A DNA stretch of 64,000 bases from Anaerobium acetethylicum (GTDB lineage: Bacteria > Bacillota > Clostridia > Lachnospirales > Lachnospiraceae), in contig NZ_FMKA01000009.1 in NCBI RefSeq assembly GCF_900096945.1, positions 62,001 through 126,000 on the forward strand. Reading direction: 5' to 3'. Of this stretch, positions 16,823 through 25,451 are shown piece by piece; positions within the stretch are counted from its first letter, which is position 1; the number at the start of each line of letters is the position of its first letter. The position numbers and the translations under genes are program-made. The notes below the pieces were generated by a model. It worked only from the letters and a program-made list of their open reading frames with translations. It searched no databases and was not told the DNA's origin.

Positions 16823-18336
16823 AAAGCATAAGGACAAAACTTTGGCTTGGGATGATGGTTCTTGTAGGAATTGTGATCCTGCTGCTGTGGTTTTTTCAGA
16901 TTGTGTTTCTTGAAAAGTTCTATACCTCTTTTGAAGTGAGGGGAGTCCTTGCCGGGGCGGAGGATATCACAGCAGACATTGGAGATCTTGGGGATATCAG
17001 GCTGTTCACCGGCTCGGAAGCTGTGCTGTCAGATATTGATAGGTTTGCCTATTCAAGAGGCGTGTCGGTGAATATTGCGGATTCAGATGGAACCATTCTT
17101 TATCAGAACGAAGCGGAGAATGGAGTGACCCAGCATGGGATGCTTTGGAATGCTTATTCGGAGGCCGCAGGAGAGGCGCTGGCGGGCAGAACGGCTCAGA
17201 TAGAGGCTGTCCATCCAAGGTTTGGAAACAAATTCATGATTCTTGCACTCCCGATAGCCGCAGATGACCAGATCGCAGGTTTCATGATGATTACCCTGCC
17301 TCTGGTTTCAATAGAAGAAACGGTCAATATTCTGGAAAAGCAGCTCATTATTATAACCGTGATTCTTCTGATCGTATCAGTAATTATTTCATACAGGCTG
17401 TCCAAGGCATTTACAGGAAAGATTCTTGCTATCAGCCAGGTTGCCGGAAGATATACGGAAGGGGATTACAGCGCAAGGGTGATGGATAAAAAGGAAAAAC
17501 ATGATGCCAGGGCGGGTGGAAATGGCGAATCAGAAACGGCAGGTGCTGAAGGAGACGGCTCTTCGGATCCCGGGGCAGACGGAGATGAGATCGAGAGGCT
17601 TGCAGAACAGATGAACCTGATGGGCGATAAGCTGGCCCGGAATGAAATTCTGCAGAGGGAACTGATTGCAAATGTTTCCCATGAATTGCGGACACCATTA
17701 ACCCTCATAAGGGGTTATGCTGAAACCTTAAGGGATGTTACCGGAGGAGATCCAGGTAAAAGGGAAAAGCAGCTTGATATCATTATTGCCGAGTCGGAGC
17801 GGCTTGGAATAATTGTAGAGGATATACTGAATCTCTCCCAGCTTCAGGCGGGGGCGGTATTGTTCCATGAAGAGCCATTTCCTTTAAAACCCATGCTGGA
17901 AGGAATTTTAAGCCGCTACGAACCTGATGAGGGTTCCCCGGCATTAAAAATTACAGGGACCGACAGTATTCCAGACAACCTGCTGGGCGACAGCCGCCGG
18001 ATTGAGCAGGTAATCTTCAACCTTGTCAACAATGCCATGCGCCATGCGGGACCGGATGGTCAGGTGGAGATTGCTGCTGAACGGAAGAAGGCCAGGGTCA
18101 GGATTTCGGTGAAAGACAATGGAAGCGGTATCGCACCGGAGGATCTGGAACATATTTTTGAACGATATTACAAAGGAAAATGGGAAAATGGCAAAAAATC
18201 CACGGGTACCGGCCTGGGCCTGGCGATTGTAAAGAGTATTCTTGACATGCATGGCATGCCTTACGGAGTGGAAAGCACCCTTGGGAAAGGGACTGTGTTC
18301 TGGTTCGAACTTAAAACGGAAGGTGGAGAAATGTGA
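16819..18336 (+). CDS. Membrane sensor histidine kinase with low-complexity insert in HAMP
   Basis: A 505-residue sensor kinase partnered with the preceding regulator. A first membrane helix lies at about 8-30, an extracytoplasmic sensor region follows, and a second helix is at about 175-198. A HAMP-like linker leads to the HisKA box NVSHELRTPLTL with the phospho-acceptor His at about 288. The ATPase domain shows N (NLVNNAMRH), G1 (VKDNGSGI) and G2 (GTGLGLAIVK) boxes. Between the two HAMP helices there is an about 30-residue Gly/Asp/Glu/Ala-rich insert, hydrophilic and of low complexity. The start at 16819 overlaps the regulator stop. Confidence 0.92.
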   Translation: MKSIRTKLWLGMMVLVGIVILLLWFFQIVFLEKFYTSFEVRGVLAGAEDITADIGDLGDIRLFTGSEAVLSDIDRFAYSRGVSVNIADSDGTILYQNEAENGVTQHGMLWNAYSEAAGEALAGRTAQIEAVHPRFGNKFMILALPIAADDQIAGFMMITLPLVSIEETVNILEKQLIIITVILLIVSVIISYRLSKAFTGKILAISQVAGRYTEGDYSARVMDKKEKHDARAGGNGESETAGAEGDGSSDPGADGDEIERLAEQMNLMGDKLARNEILQRELIANVSHELRTPLTLIRGYAETLRDVTGGDPGKREKQLDIIIAESERLGIIVEDILNLSQLQAGAVLFHEEPFPLKPMLEGILSRYEPDEGSPALKITGTDSIPDNLLGDSRRIEQVIFNLVNNAMRHAGPDGQVEIAAERKKARVRISVKDNGSGIAPEDLEHIFERYYKGKWENGKKSTGTGLGLAIVKSILDMHGMPYGVESTLGKGTVFWFELKTEGGEM

Positions 18337-18417
18337 CTAACTCACAGAAAACCAGCTAAAAAAGGGTATAATAAAGTCATAGCAATAAAATAAAGCAAAT
18401 TTAAAGGAGAGATAAAT

Positions 18418-18729
18418 ATGGCAGCATTAAAAATAACAAAAGACAATTTCGAAAGCGAAGTATTAAAATCAGACAAACCTGTTTTGATTGATTTCTGGGC
18501 AGAGTGGTGTGGCCCATGCCGCATGCTGGGACCTGTAATTGAAGAACTTGCTGGTGAAGTATCTAACGCAAAAATCGGCAAAGTAAATGTTGATGAACAG
18601 CCGGCGCTGGCTCAGCAGTTTGGAGTTATGACAATCCCTACCCTCATCGTTATAAAAGACGGAAAAGTGGTAAGCAATTCAGTTGGCGTTAAACCAAAGG
18701 CAGAAGTTTTGAAAATGCTGAACGTTTAA
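18418..18729 (+). CDS. trxA: Thioredoxin
   Basis: A 103-residue thioredoxin with the active site WCGPCR (Cys31 and Cys34) after the DFWAEW strand, the conserved cis-Pro in MTIPTLIV and a terminal GVKPKAEVLKML helix. It is a cytoplasmic dithiol reductant. AAAGGAGAG lies 7-8 nt upstream of the ATG. A TATAAT element at 18367-18372 suggests its own promoter, and a strong terminator follows at 18738-18783, so it is probably transcribed alone. No thioredoxin reductase gene is adjacent. Confidence 0.97.
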   Translation: MAALKITKDNFESEVLKSDKPVLIDFWAEWCGPCRMLGPVIEELAGEVSNAKIGKVNVDEQPALAQQFGVMTIPTLIVIKDGKVVSNSVGVKPKAEVLKMLNV

Positions 18730-18737
18730 TATACGAA

Positions 18738-18783
18738 AAGAAGGTGCAGTCAGAAATGAACCTCTGACTGCACCTTCTTTTTG
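18738..18783 (+). terminator. Intrinsic terminator downstream of trxA
   Basis: A 15-bp perfect stem (GAAGGTGCAGTCAGA paired with TCTGACTGCACCTTC, loop AATGAACC) is followed by a run of T residues. It may also stop transcription coming from the convergent ferredoxin gene. Confidence 0.9.
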
Positions 18784-18796
18784 TATTGTCAGAACA

Positions 18797-18885
18797 AAGA
18801 GTCTGCTAAGGCAGACTCTTGTGCCGAGCGCTGTCGTTTTTGCGACATGATTCCCATCACGCGACAGGGGTTCTGAACAGTTGCG
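18797..18885 (-). repeat. Structured 3' region of the ferredoxin transcript with MITE-like end
   Basis: Read on the minus strand after the ferredoxin stop, this begins with CAACTGTTCAGAACCCCTGT, nearly the left terminus of the MITE-like element. Potential stems between CTGTCG and CGACAG follow, and it ends in a clean hairpin, AAGAGTCTGC with GCAGACTCTT (18797-18820). The rest of the MITE is not present. The last hairpin may terminate the ferredoxin transcript. Confidence 0.5.
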
Positions 18886-18895
18886 AAAATGTCTC

Positions 18896-19084
18896 TTATT
18901 GAACTGTGATTACTGATACAGGGCAGTTTTCCTGTGCTTCGATCGCCGCGTCTTCTAACTCCTCTGGAACTTCTTCAACATATACTTCAGCCAGATCATC
19001 ATCTGCCATTCGGAATACGCCTGGGCAGGTAGATGCGCATAACCCGCAGGAAATGCAGCCATCTCTGTCAATAGATGCTTTCAT
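18896..19084 (-). CDS. Small single-cluster [4Fe-4S] ferredoxin
   Basis: A 62-residue acidic ferredoxin, a low-potential electron carrier. The N-terminal motif CISCGLCASTCP supplies Cys10, 13, 16 and 20, and a single distal Cys in ENCPVSVI is near residue 54. There is no second CxxCxxC set. The protein therefore resembles one-cluster Desulfovibrio-type ferredoxins, with Cys10/13/16/54 as likely ligands and Cys20 spare. The start is backed by GGAAGGAGAG on the minus strand. In this genome it could serve [FeFe] hydrogenase or other reductases. It is the last gene of a minus-strand series that includes a cupin and a Crp-like regulator. Confidence 0.93.
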   Translation of the reverse strand: MKASIDRDGCISCGLCASTCPGVFRMADDDLAEVYVEEVPEELEDAAIEAQENCPVSVITVQ

Positions 19085-19204
19085 AATTATCTCTCCTTCC
19101 GTAGTTGAATCGATTGTTGCTGCTGCAACTTATCTGCCTATATTCTAACAAACGAAAGAAAGGAATGCAATAGACAGATAATGAAGTGAAAAAATAAAAA
19201 ACAG

Positions 19205-19549
19205 TTAAAAAATAACGGTAAGCATAAACTTCATTTTCTCGGGAGCAGATACAGCATGTGGAACCTCGGCCGGCATGAGAATTGTCTGGCCGGCAGGGAC
19301 CTGGAATTGCTCTTCACCGATTGTAATCTCTGCGGTTCCGTCAATTACATATACCATAGCATCACCGTGGGAACTGTGCGTGCTGATTTCTTCGCCTTGG
19401 TCAAATGCGAAAAGTGTAAGGCTCACATGCGGATTCTGGGCAAGTGTCTTGCTGACGACCTGGCCATCCTGGTAGTTTACCAGATCCTTCAACTCCATTG
19501 GTGTAGAACTTTTGATATTTTTCATGATTTTATTTTTTGCGTTTTCCAT
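19205..19549 (-). CDS. Cupin-domain protein
   Basis: A 114-residue single-domain cupin with the two metal-binding motifs expected of the fold: around HSSHGDAMVYVIDGTAEITI (about 57-76), and PAGQTILMPAEVPHAV (about 87-102). Such small stand-alone cupins bind a metal or a small ligand and have varied functions; this sequence does not show which. The gene lies between a Crp/Fnr-type regulator and the ferredoxin, all on the minus strand with gaps of about 100-120 nt, so cotranscription is possible. GAGGA precedes the ATG. Confidence 0.88.
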   Translation of the reverse strand: MENAKNKIMKNIKSSTPMELKDLVNYQDGQVVSKTLAQNPHVSLTLFAFDQGEEISTHSSHGDAMVYVIDGTAEITIGEEQFQVPAGQTILMPAEVPHAVSAPEKMKFMLTVIF

Positions 19550-19647
19550 ATGATTATCCTCGCTTTTCTATGATGGTTGTTGTTTATAGTATCATCATAC
19601 TCCGAAATAAAATTAAAAGTGTTGCCATGGCTACAAATATCGAACTT

Positions 19648-20343
19648 TTATTCTTCAGCCAGGGATTCCTTCAGCATGTCCAGTGATGTGATTTTGAAGG
19701 AATTCTGGTAGTAGTCGAGCATGCCGAGGTCTTTCATCCTCGCCAATTCCCTGCACATTGATGTACGGGAGACGTTGAGATATTCGGCCAGTTCATTACG
19801 GTTTGGAACGATCTGGAAGGTAAGGCTTCTGTTCTTTTTAGACTCATTCAATAAATAGGCGGCCAGTTTTGCCCGCATTCCCTTGATCAGAAGCAGTTCG
19901 ATTTTTTTGTTCAGGTTGATGTTTTTATCGCTAAGGATCTGCATCATGTTCTGTATAAGCTTGAAATGGAAGGAACATGAACTGCCACAGGTTTTAATGA
20001 TTCTTTCATATGGAACAAAGAGTATTTTCGATTCTTCCTTGGCCTTCACGGTTACGGGAGATGTGCGCTCTGACGTGCAGACAATAACCTCGGAAAAAAT
20101 ATTTGAGGGGCCTAGAAAATCCAAAATATGTCTTGTGCCTGCAGGGTTCTCTTTGCTGATTTCGAGTGATCCCTTGAGCACAATGCCGACATAGTTTACG
20201 ACATCTCCCGTCAGAATCACATATTCATTGTTGTAGTATACTTTTGTGAAGGCGTTTATACAGGATAGCAGAAGCTTATATTCGTCTTCTGCGATATCTT
20301 TGAAAAGGGGGCATTTTGCCAGTATCGGATAAAATTCGTCCAT
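19648..20343 (-). CDS. Crp/Fnr-family transcriptional regulator
   Basis: A 231-residue regulator with an N-terminal cyclic-nucleotide-binding-like beta roll (YYNNEYVILTGDVVNYVGIVLKGSLEI) and a C-terminal winged helix. The recognition helix region reads RNELAEYLNVSRTSMCRELARMKDLG. The N-terminal cysteine cluster of oxygen-sensing Fnr is not present: only isolated cysteines occur (around residues 11 and 27). Redox sensing through an Fe-S cluster is therefore not supported. The neighbouring cupin and ferredoxin genes downstream on the same strand are the most likely targets. AGCAGG lies upstream of the start codon. Confidence 0.9.
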   Translation of the reverse strand: MDEFYPILAKCPLFKDIAEDEYKLLLSCINAFTKVYYNNEYVILTGDVVNYVGIVLKGSLEISKENPAGTRHILDFLGPSNIFSEVIVCTSERTSPVTVKAKEESKILFVPYERIIKTCGSSCSFHFKLIQNMMQILSDKNINLNKKIELLLIKGMRAKLAAYLLNESKKNRSLTFQIVPNRNELAEYLNVSRTSMCRELARMKDLGMLDYYQNSFKITSLDMLKESLAEE

Positions 20344-20461
20344 TTTTAACCTGCTTTCTACGGGGAAATTCCGTTATGTCTGCCTGTTCAGACAGGGGGC
20401 TGAGCTGATGCATGTATTTTTTGCATAATTATATTTATTGTAATACAATTATTAATGATGC

Positions 20462-20516
20462 GGGTCCCAAAGTCATGCTTTTTCATGCAAGCATGAAAAA
20501 CATGACCTTTTGACCC
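20462..20516. repeat. Long imperfect inverted repeat
   Basis: Two arms of about 26 nt (GGGTC...TTTTTCATGC and GCATGAAAAA...GACCC) are separated by AA. The pairing is nearly continuous, interrupted by small mismatches near the GGGTCCCAAAG / CTTTTGACCC base. It is too large for a normal operator. It could be a repetitive extragenic hairpin or part of a mobile element end. Confidence 0.75.
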
Positions 20517-20581
20517 TGGTATCATTATTATAGCACAACTTTGTTTTTGGTTGTGCTGTTTTGTCTCATAAGAAAGAGTTT

Positions 20582-20650
20582 GTGTTACTGTTCGCGCGTC
20601 ATTTTCGCATCGCAAAGCGTGTTATGGTTCGCTCGTTAAACAGCAACGAG
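20582..20650. repeat. Short element with GTTACTGTTC ends (related to MITE family)
   Basis: The left end is GTTACTGTTCGC and the right end AACAGCAAC, which are inverted copies of the same core. Between them lies GCATCGCAAAGCGTGTT, also found in variant form near 45120 and 49998. It seems to be a short relative of the larger MITE-like element. Confidence 0.5.
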
Positions 20651-20841
20651 TTTACGGCGCCATGAAGGAAAGTAAAGGAAAGCAGGCAAAATGAACGATG
20701 ATTGCAAAGGGTCATGCGGCAGAATATCTGATATATAAAAATACTTTTACAATCAAAGTATTTTTCCTAAAGTATAGAAACGGCATATCCGATAAAATTA
20801 TGGGGCATAAATGAGAAAGAAAAAAGAATGAGGTGGTTATT

Positions 20842-21072
20842 ATGAGTCGGTTGTCACATTTTGATGATGAGGGAAATGCCATAATGGTTGATGTTTCTTG
20901 CGAGGAAGTGACTGTAAGAACAGCTGTTGCAAAAGACAAAATACGGATCAACGGTCTGGTAATGGAAGCTGTGACGGAACACAGGCTGGAAAAAGGAGAT
21001 GTGCTTGGAGTTGCCAGGGTAGCGGGAATCATTGCGACAAAGCAAAGAGTGGAGGAAAAGAATGAAATTTAA
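20842..21072 (+). pseudogene. Truncated MoaC (cyclic pyranopterin monophosphate synthase) remnant
   Basis: About the first 66 residues match the N-terminal part of MoaC: MSRLSHFDDEGNAIMVDV, VTVRTAVAKDKIRI and [17 protein letters not shown]. Full MoaC is about 160 residues; here the frame ends after 76 residues with the unrelated tail RVEEKNEI. The second half, with the LCHPL motif and most catalytic residues, is missing, so it cannot be a working molybdenum-cofactor enzyme. It still has an ATG with GAGGTGG upstream, and its end overlaps the chemoreceptor start by 11 nt. It may survive as a leader that couples translation of that gene. Confidence 0.8.
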
Positions 21073-23113
21073 AAGAATCAGTACAAAAATGTTGGTGATG
21101 TTGCTGCCTGTGATTATGCTGTTTATGTTTTTACTGGTTACTGTCAGCTATATGAGCAGCAGGAAAATCATCAGAGAAGAGATCAGCGGTAAAATGAATG
21201 CCGAAATGACCATTGAAGCCAGAGGCATTACCAGTAAACTGGGTGAAGTTTCCGGAATGGCCGGACAGATTGCCAAAGCAGTGGAATCGACTTATCAGTC
21301 GGTCAGCCTTAAGCAGTATGAAGAATATGCAGGAAAAGCCATATATCAGAATGGACTTGCCCTGGGAAGCGGCATCTGGTTTGAGCCTTATAAATATAAT
21401 CCTGAAGAAAAGTATACAGGCCCCTATATTTTTAAAAATGGCGATAAGCCCGAAGTCACGTATGACTACAGCAATGAAGAATATGATTATTTCAAGTATG
21501 ACTGGTATGAAAATGCAGTGCGCGGGAATGGCCAACCTGTATTTTCAGAACTTTATTATGATGAAACTTTAGATACGACGATGATGTCCTGCACGGCGCC
21601 AATGAATGTCAACGGGGCCTTCCTGGGAGCGGTGACCGTCGATATCGATATCAGTGAAATCCAGAACCTGATCAGCAGTCTCAAAGTTGGAAAAAACGGG
21701 AATGCAATGCTTCTGACGGCAGACGGCACATATATCACGAACAGGAATTCCGAGAAGGTTATGACCGCAAACATCGGGTCGGATGAAAATAAATCCCTTG
21801 TGGAACTGAGCAAAGCCATTCTTAAGAATGGCTCGGGCAGCGGAACTATGACAGAGGATGGAGAAAAATACGACATCTATTACACGACGATCGATACTCT
21901 TGGATGGAAGCTTCTGTTCAGGATCCCGCAATCAGAGGTGAATGCCCCTGTACGTGAACTGATGTTAAAAATGTGCATCTTAGGATTCGCTGCAATTCTG
22001 GCAACAGTAGTGATTATCATTCTGCTTGTAAAAAGCCTGGTCAGAGAAATCAGGAAGGCCAACAGCTTTGCACTCAGACTTGCTGAAGGCGATTTTTCGG
22101 TTGATGCGATTGAAATAAAGGCGGAAGACGAAATAGGACAGCTCTGCAGTTCGCTCAACACAATGATGTACCGTAACAAGGAAGTAATAACATCCATTGC
22201 AGATGATGCGGACAGCATTAGTAGTGTAAGCGGAACACTTGACGATGCCACAGTTACCATGGTGACGAATTTTGAAATGATAGAGGATGCAATCAGAAAA
22301 ATCGGCGAGGATATGACGAATTCAAGTGCGGCAACCGAAGAGGTCAATGCATCTGTGGAAGAGGTCAACGCTGCGGTCCTGTTTCTTTCCCAGGCGACAA
22401 ATGAAAGCCACAGGATGGCAACAGACATCAAAGACAGAGCTGCAGAAATTGAAAAAAAGAGCATATCGTCTTTTGAAGCAGCCACACAGCTTGCCGAAAT
22501 GCATGAAAACAACCTGCATAAGAGTATTGAAGATGCGAAGATCGTTGCATCCGTAGGTGTAATGGCAGAGGCTATTTCCAAAATCGCAGCCCAGGTAAAC
22601 CTGCTTTCCCTGAATGCTTCGATTGAAGCGGCAAGGGCAGGAGAACAGGGCAAGGGATTTGCTGTGGTTGCCGGCGAAATAGGTTCTCTCGCGAGCCAGA
22701 CGGCCGCTACCGTAGGAAACATAAAGAAGACAATCGTGAGCGTTCAGGAAGCATTTAACAGGCTGACGGATAATTCGCAGCAGCTGCTGGTGTTTGTTAA
22801 GGAAACTGTAAACCCGGATTATCAGAGCTTTGTTTCCGCTGCGAATCAGTATGGAAAAGATGCAGGCGACATCGACAGTACGACCACAAGAATCGTAGAG
22901 ATGACCAGCAATATCGAGACCATCCTAAACGAAGTGATGGCTGCCATCCAGAATATTGCGGAAGCATCGCAGAACACTGTAAACAACAGCGACAGCATCA
23001 TAACAAGCGTGGAGGATGCTTCAAAAATGGCAGGAGATATTTCAAAGATGGTATCAGAAGAAAAAATGATTGCTGAAAATCTTGAAACCATGGTCAAGAG
23101 TTATAAACTGTAA
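21062..23113 (+). CDS. Methyl-accepting chemotaxis protein with dCache sensor
   Basis: A 683-residue membrane chemoreceptor. An N-terminal membrane helix (about 10-32) is followed by an extracellular dCache-type ligand domain, shown by [40 protein letters not shown] and [20 protein letters not shown] second helix at about 300-325, a HAMP segment and a cytoplasmic signalling coiled coil follow. The hairpin tip is recognisable as [27 protein letters not shown] chose the ATG at 21062 after GGAGG; the frame is open from 21032. No CheW-binding pentapeptide tether is present at the C-terminus. No flagellar genes are in the window. The ligand is unknown. Confidence 0.92.
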   Translation: MKFKRISTKMLVMLLPVIMLFMFLLVTVSYMSSRKIIREEISGKMNAEMTIEARGITSKLGEVSGMAGQIAKAVESTYQSVSLKQYEEYAGKAIYQNGLALGSGIWFEPYKYNPEEKYTGPYIFKNGDKPEVTYDYSNEEYDYFKYDWYENAVRGNGQPVFSELYYDETLDTTMMSCTAPMNVNGAFLGAVTVDIDISEIQNLISSLKVGKNGNAMLLTADGTYITNRNSEKVMTANIGSDENKSLVELSKAILKNGSGSGTMTEDGEKYDIYYTTIDTLGWKLLFRIPQSEVNAPVRELMLKMCILGFAAILATVVIIILLVKSLVREIRKANSFALRLAEGDFSVDAIEIKAEDEIGQLCSSLNTMMYRNKEVITSIADDADSISSVSGTLDDATVTMVTNFEMIEDAIRKIGEDMTNSSAATEEVNASVEEVNAAVLFLSQATNESHRMATDIKDRAAEIEKKSISSFEAATQLAEMHENNLHKSIEDAKIVASVGVMAEAISKIAAQVNLLSLNASIEAARAGEQGKGFAVVAGEIGSLASQTAATVGNIKKTIVSVQEAFNRLTDNSQQLLVFVKETVNPDYQSFVSAANQYGKDAGDIDSTTTRIVEMTSNIETILNEVMAAIQNIAEASQNTVNNSDSIITSVEDASKMAGDISKMVSEEKMIAENLETMVKSYKL

Positions 23114-23148
23114 AAAAATATTACGAAAAGCCCTGAAAAAACAATGAG

Positions 23149-23177
23149 TTGTTGCAAAAGACAGAATATGATAAAAT
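23149..23177 (+). promoter_or_regulatory. Probable promoter of the DUF4153 gene
   Basis: TTGTTG (23149-23154), a 17-nt spacer and TAAAAT (23172-23177) form a plausible housekeeping sigma-70/A promoter. A GTAACTATTCAGA motif at about 23182-23194, matching the MITE terminal repeat, lies just at the expected transcription start. Confidence 0.5.
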
Positions 23178-23295
23178 ATGTGTAACTATTCAGATACGAA
23201 CAGGAGTTGTGTTTTGTAACAGGGCGGACAAGGACATCCGCAAATAAAAAGAGTTTTAGACAGAAATATAAAGCAGAAAAGAGAGGGATGGTAAT

Positions 23296-25095
23296 ATGGT
23301 AAAAATAGGCAGGTTTGTAAAAAGACTCAAAGGATTAACAGATGCAGTAGCCCGCTTTCCATTGTCAGCCGCGTTCCTGTTAGCGGGGGCGGTCATAAAT
23401 GCCATTGCTATTACCAGCTGGACGGATCAATATTATAAACCGCTTATGGCGCTGTGCGTGGGTGCGGTGTTTGCCGCAGTCGGACAGGTCATCTATGAAA
23501 GGTTCTTTGACAAGATCGCTGTCCGCATCGGAATCATGGTGGCGTCAGCGGTGCTTGCGGGAGGATATTATCTTGCCATAGGAACCGCACCTGAAGTCAC
23601 CATGGAGGTAGCGGTTAAGACAGCCGTTGCGATTTTTGCGCTGCTGATGGTTTTTATCTGGGTTCCGTCAATCAGAAGCAGGGTCACCTTCAACGAGAGC
23701 TTCCTGGCCACATTCAAGGCCTTTTTCATCTCTGTCTTCTTTGCTTCAGTGCTTTTTCTGGGAGTATCGCTGATCATCATGGCAACAGACCAGCTGCTCT
23801 TCAGGGTTGACGAAGATGCAACAGCCCATGCGGCTAACATAATCTACCTTCTGTTTGCGACGATGTACTTCCTCTCCCTGACGCCGTTCTATCCGGGCGA
23901 AAAGGAAAAGGCAGCTTCAGCGGAAGATGCCGGTGCCCATGAGGAGGCTCTTGGCAAGGCCATCAGCTGCCCGAAGTTTCTTGAAATACTGATTTCCTAC
24001 ATCATTATTCCTCTGACTGCTGTTTTCACGATTATCCTGCTTTTATATATCGTGATAAACATAAGGGGAAGCTTCTGGAGCAATAACCTGCTCGAACCTA
24101 TGCTGGTATCCTATTCAGTGATCGTGATCATCGTATATATACTTGCCTGCAATCTTGAAAACAAGTTTGCCCTTGCATTTAGAAAAATATTCCCTAAAGT
24201 GCTGATACCGATCGTTCTTTTTCAGACAATTGCCTCCGTGCTCAGAATCGGAGACATGGGTGTCACGCATGGAAGATACTATGTCATTATGTTCGGCGTT
24301 TTCGCAGTATTTGCAGGAGTCGTGTTCAGCTTTTTGCCTGCCAGGAAAAATGGCATCATTGCACTGGTGCTGATCATTCTTTCTACAATATCCATCGTTC
24401 CGCCAATAGATGCGTTTAACATTGCCGAGTCGAACCAGAAGAACAGGCTCGAGGAAATACTGGCTAAAAATGGAATGCTGGAAGATGGAAAAGTCACTGC
24501 AAACCCATCGGTATCTGACGAAGATAAAACGAAAATCAGAAATACATTCCAGTATCTGAGGGATATGGGCTATACAGAGGATATTGAATGGCTGAAGGAT
24601 AAAGATCTGTATGCGGGTTTCCGTGATATGTTCGGATTTGATGAATATGATTATGAAGGAGAAACAGGGCGAAACATTTATCTTTCTCTTGCTGAGCAGG
24701 AGAGCGGAGCCCTGGATATCGAAAAATATGACAGGTTTGTAATGACCAGTATCTGGACATACAATAGCAGGTCTGAAGAAAGTGAAATCTGCACCATCGA
24801 AAAGAACGGGGAAGAGTATAAGCTCATGAAAACCGTTGGCGCCGGTCTTGCGACAATCAGTCTTCAGGATAAGGAAGGAAATGATATTGTCAGCTTAAGT
24901 TCGGATGCCATGGTCGAAAGATTCAAAGACAGGAATTCTGGAAAAGAGGGTGCTGGTCTGGAGGAGATGACTTTTATCACAGAAGGTGAAGGAGCGGAAC
25001 TATGTATTGTTCTTAGAAGCCTCAGTATCGATAATTACCAGGATTCATCGACTTTGAATGCGGAATTGTTTGTTTTTATTGAAATAAGTAAATAG
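23296..25095 (+). CDS. DUF4153 family membrane protein
   Basis: A 599-residue protein. The first about 375 residues form roughly ten to twelve hydrophobic segments in the DUF4153 pattern (ARFPLSAAFLLAGAVINAIAI at the start, then FNESFLATFKAFFISVFFASVLF). The last about 220 residues are a hydrophilic, probably extracytoplasmic domain with few hydrophobic stretches (FQYLRDMGYTEDIEWLKDKDLYAGF). The function of the family is unknown. The start is preceded by AGAGAGGGATGG. It is transcribed alone between the chemoreceptor and the PTS locus. Confidence 0.85.
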   Translation: MVKIGRFVKRLKGLTDAVARFPLSAAFLLAGAVINAIAITSWTDQYYKPLMALCVGAVFAAVGQVIYERFFDKIAVRIGIMVASAVLAGGYYLAIGTAPEVTMEVAVKTAVAIFALLMVFIWVPSIRSRVTFNESFLATFKAFFISVFFASVLFLGVSLIIMATDQLLFRVDEDATAHAANIIYLLFATMYFLSLTPFYPGEKEKAASAEDAGAHEEALGKAISCPKFLEILISYIIIPLTAVFTIILLLYIVINIRGSFWSNNLLEPMLVSYSVIVIIVYILACNLENKFALAFRKIFPKVLIPIVLFQTIASVLRIGDMGVTHGRYYVIMFGVFAVFAGVVFSFLPARKNGIIALVLIILSTISIVPPIDAFNIAESNQKNRLEEILAKNGMLEDGKVTANPSVSDEDKTKIRNTFQYLRDMGYTEDIEWLKDKDLYAGFRDMFGFDEYDYEGETGRNIYLSLAEQESGALDIEKYDRFVMTSIWTYNSRSEESEICTIEKNGEEYKLMKTVGAGLATISLQDKEGNDIVSLSSDAMVERFKDRNSGKEGAGLEEMTFITEGEGAELCIVLRSLSIDNYQDSSTLNAELFVFIEISK

Positions 25096-25152
25096 ATGTA
25101 AAATATGTGGATAACCAATTGTTAAAAAAGCATAAAGAATCTTAAAAAAAGA

Positions 25153-25181
25153 TTGACTTTGTTAAAACTTAATGCTAAACT
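25153..25181 (+). promoter_or_regulatory. Promoter of the licT-PTS operon
   Basis: TTGACT (25153-25158) and TAAACT (25176-25181) are separated by exactly 17 nt. The expected transcription start lies about 15 nt before the antiterminator target, which fits an attenuation-controlled leader. Confidence 0.75.
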
Positions 25182-25203
25182 GGGTCTATGATAAATATTT
25201 GAT

Positions 25204-25232
25204 GGGTTGTTACTGGTGAAGCAGGCAAAACC
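25204..25232 (+). promoter_or_regulatory. RAT: binding site for a LicT/BglG antiterminator
   Basis: The 29-nt element runs from GGGTTGTTACTGGTGAAGC to GGCAAAACC. It matches the ribonucleic antiterminator target of the SacY/LicT/BglG family, including GTTACTG and GGCAAAACC. Its last bases are also the first bases of the terminator stem that follows, so folding of the RAT hairpin and of the terminator exclude each other. The antiterminator protein is encoded directly downstream. Confidence 0.92.
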
Positions 25233-25278
25233 AAATTTTGCAAAGCAGTTGTTACTGCTTTGCAGGATTTGGTTTTTT
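25229..25278 (+). terminator. Attenuator terminator controlled by the RAT
   Basis: AACCAAAT and GCAAAGCAG pair with CTGCTTTGC and ATTTGGTT, followed by nine T residues. The 5' base overlaps the RAT, so LicT binding should prevent its formation and let transcription enter licT and the PTS genes. Confidence 0.92.
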
Positions 25279-25451
25279 TTTATCTCACAGACGAGATGAA
25301 GAACGAGCTGCGGGGTGATGATAATTGCTATATAGCTTGTGGTTGGGGGACTGCATGCAAATAGATGACATGACAGAATTGTCAATGTCAGTTTCAACGA
25401 AGAGGATTTTAAAATTCGAAATCAGAGAAATACTGCAAGTAGGAGAGGCAT

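Larger units (their letters stand above)
20344..20841. other. 498-bp intergenic region rich in inverted repeats
   Basis: No credible coding frame is present. Left to right it contains a long imperfect palindrome (20462-20516), a GCACAAC/GTTGTGC hairpin at about 20533-20556, a short repeat-family element (about 20582-20650) with GTTACTGTTC/AACAGCAAC ends, and an A/T-rich hairpin AAAAATACTTT/AAAGTATTTTT at 20737-20765 that could terminate in both directions. The start signals of the divergent Crp-like and truncated moaC genes must also lie here. Confidence 0.6.
25096..25451 (+). other. 356-bp PTS leader region
   Basis: It contains a promoter (25153-25181), a ribonucleic antiterminator target (25204-25232) and an overlapping intrinsic terminator (25229-25278). 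About 170 nt of further leader runs up to licT. A possible 35-codon upstream frame (25355-25462, behind GGGGG) overlaps the licT start in another frame; I see no independent evidence that it is translated. Confidence 0.7.

Noticed and set aside
18896-19084. Two-cluster clostridial ferredoxin
   Set aside because: Only one CxxCxxC motif plus a single distal Cys is present, so one [4Fe-4S] cluster is expected.
21880-22722. 280-residue minus-strand frame antisense to the chemoreceptor
   Set aside because: Ser/Ala-rich reverse translation of the coiled-coil coding sequence; no independent support.
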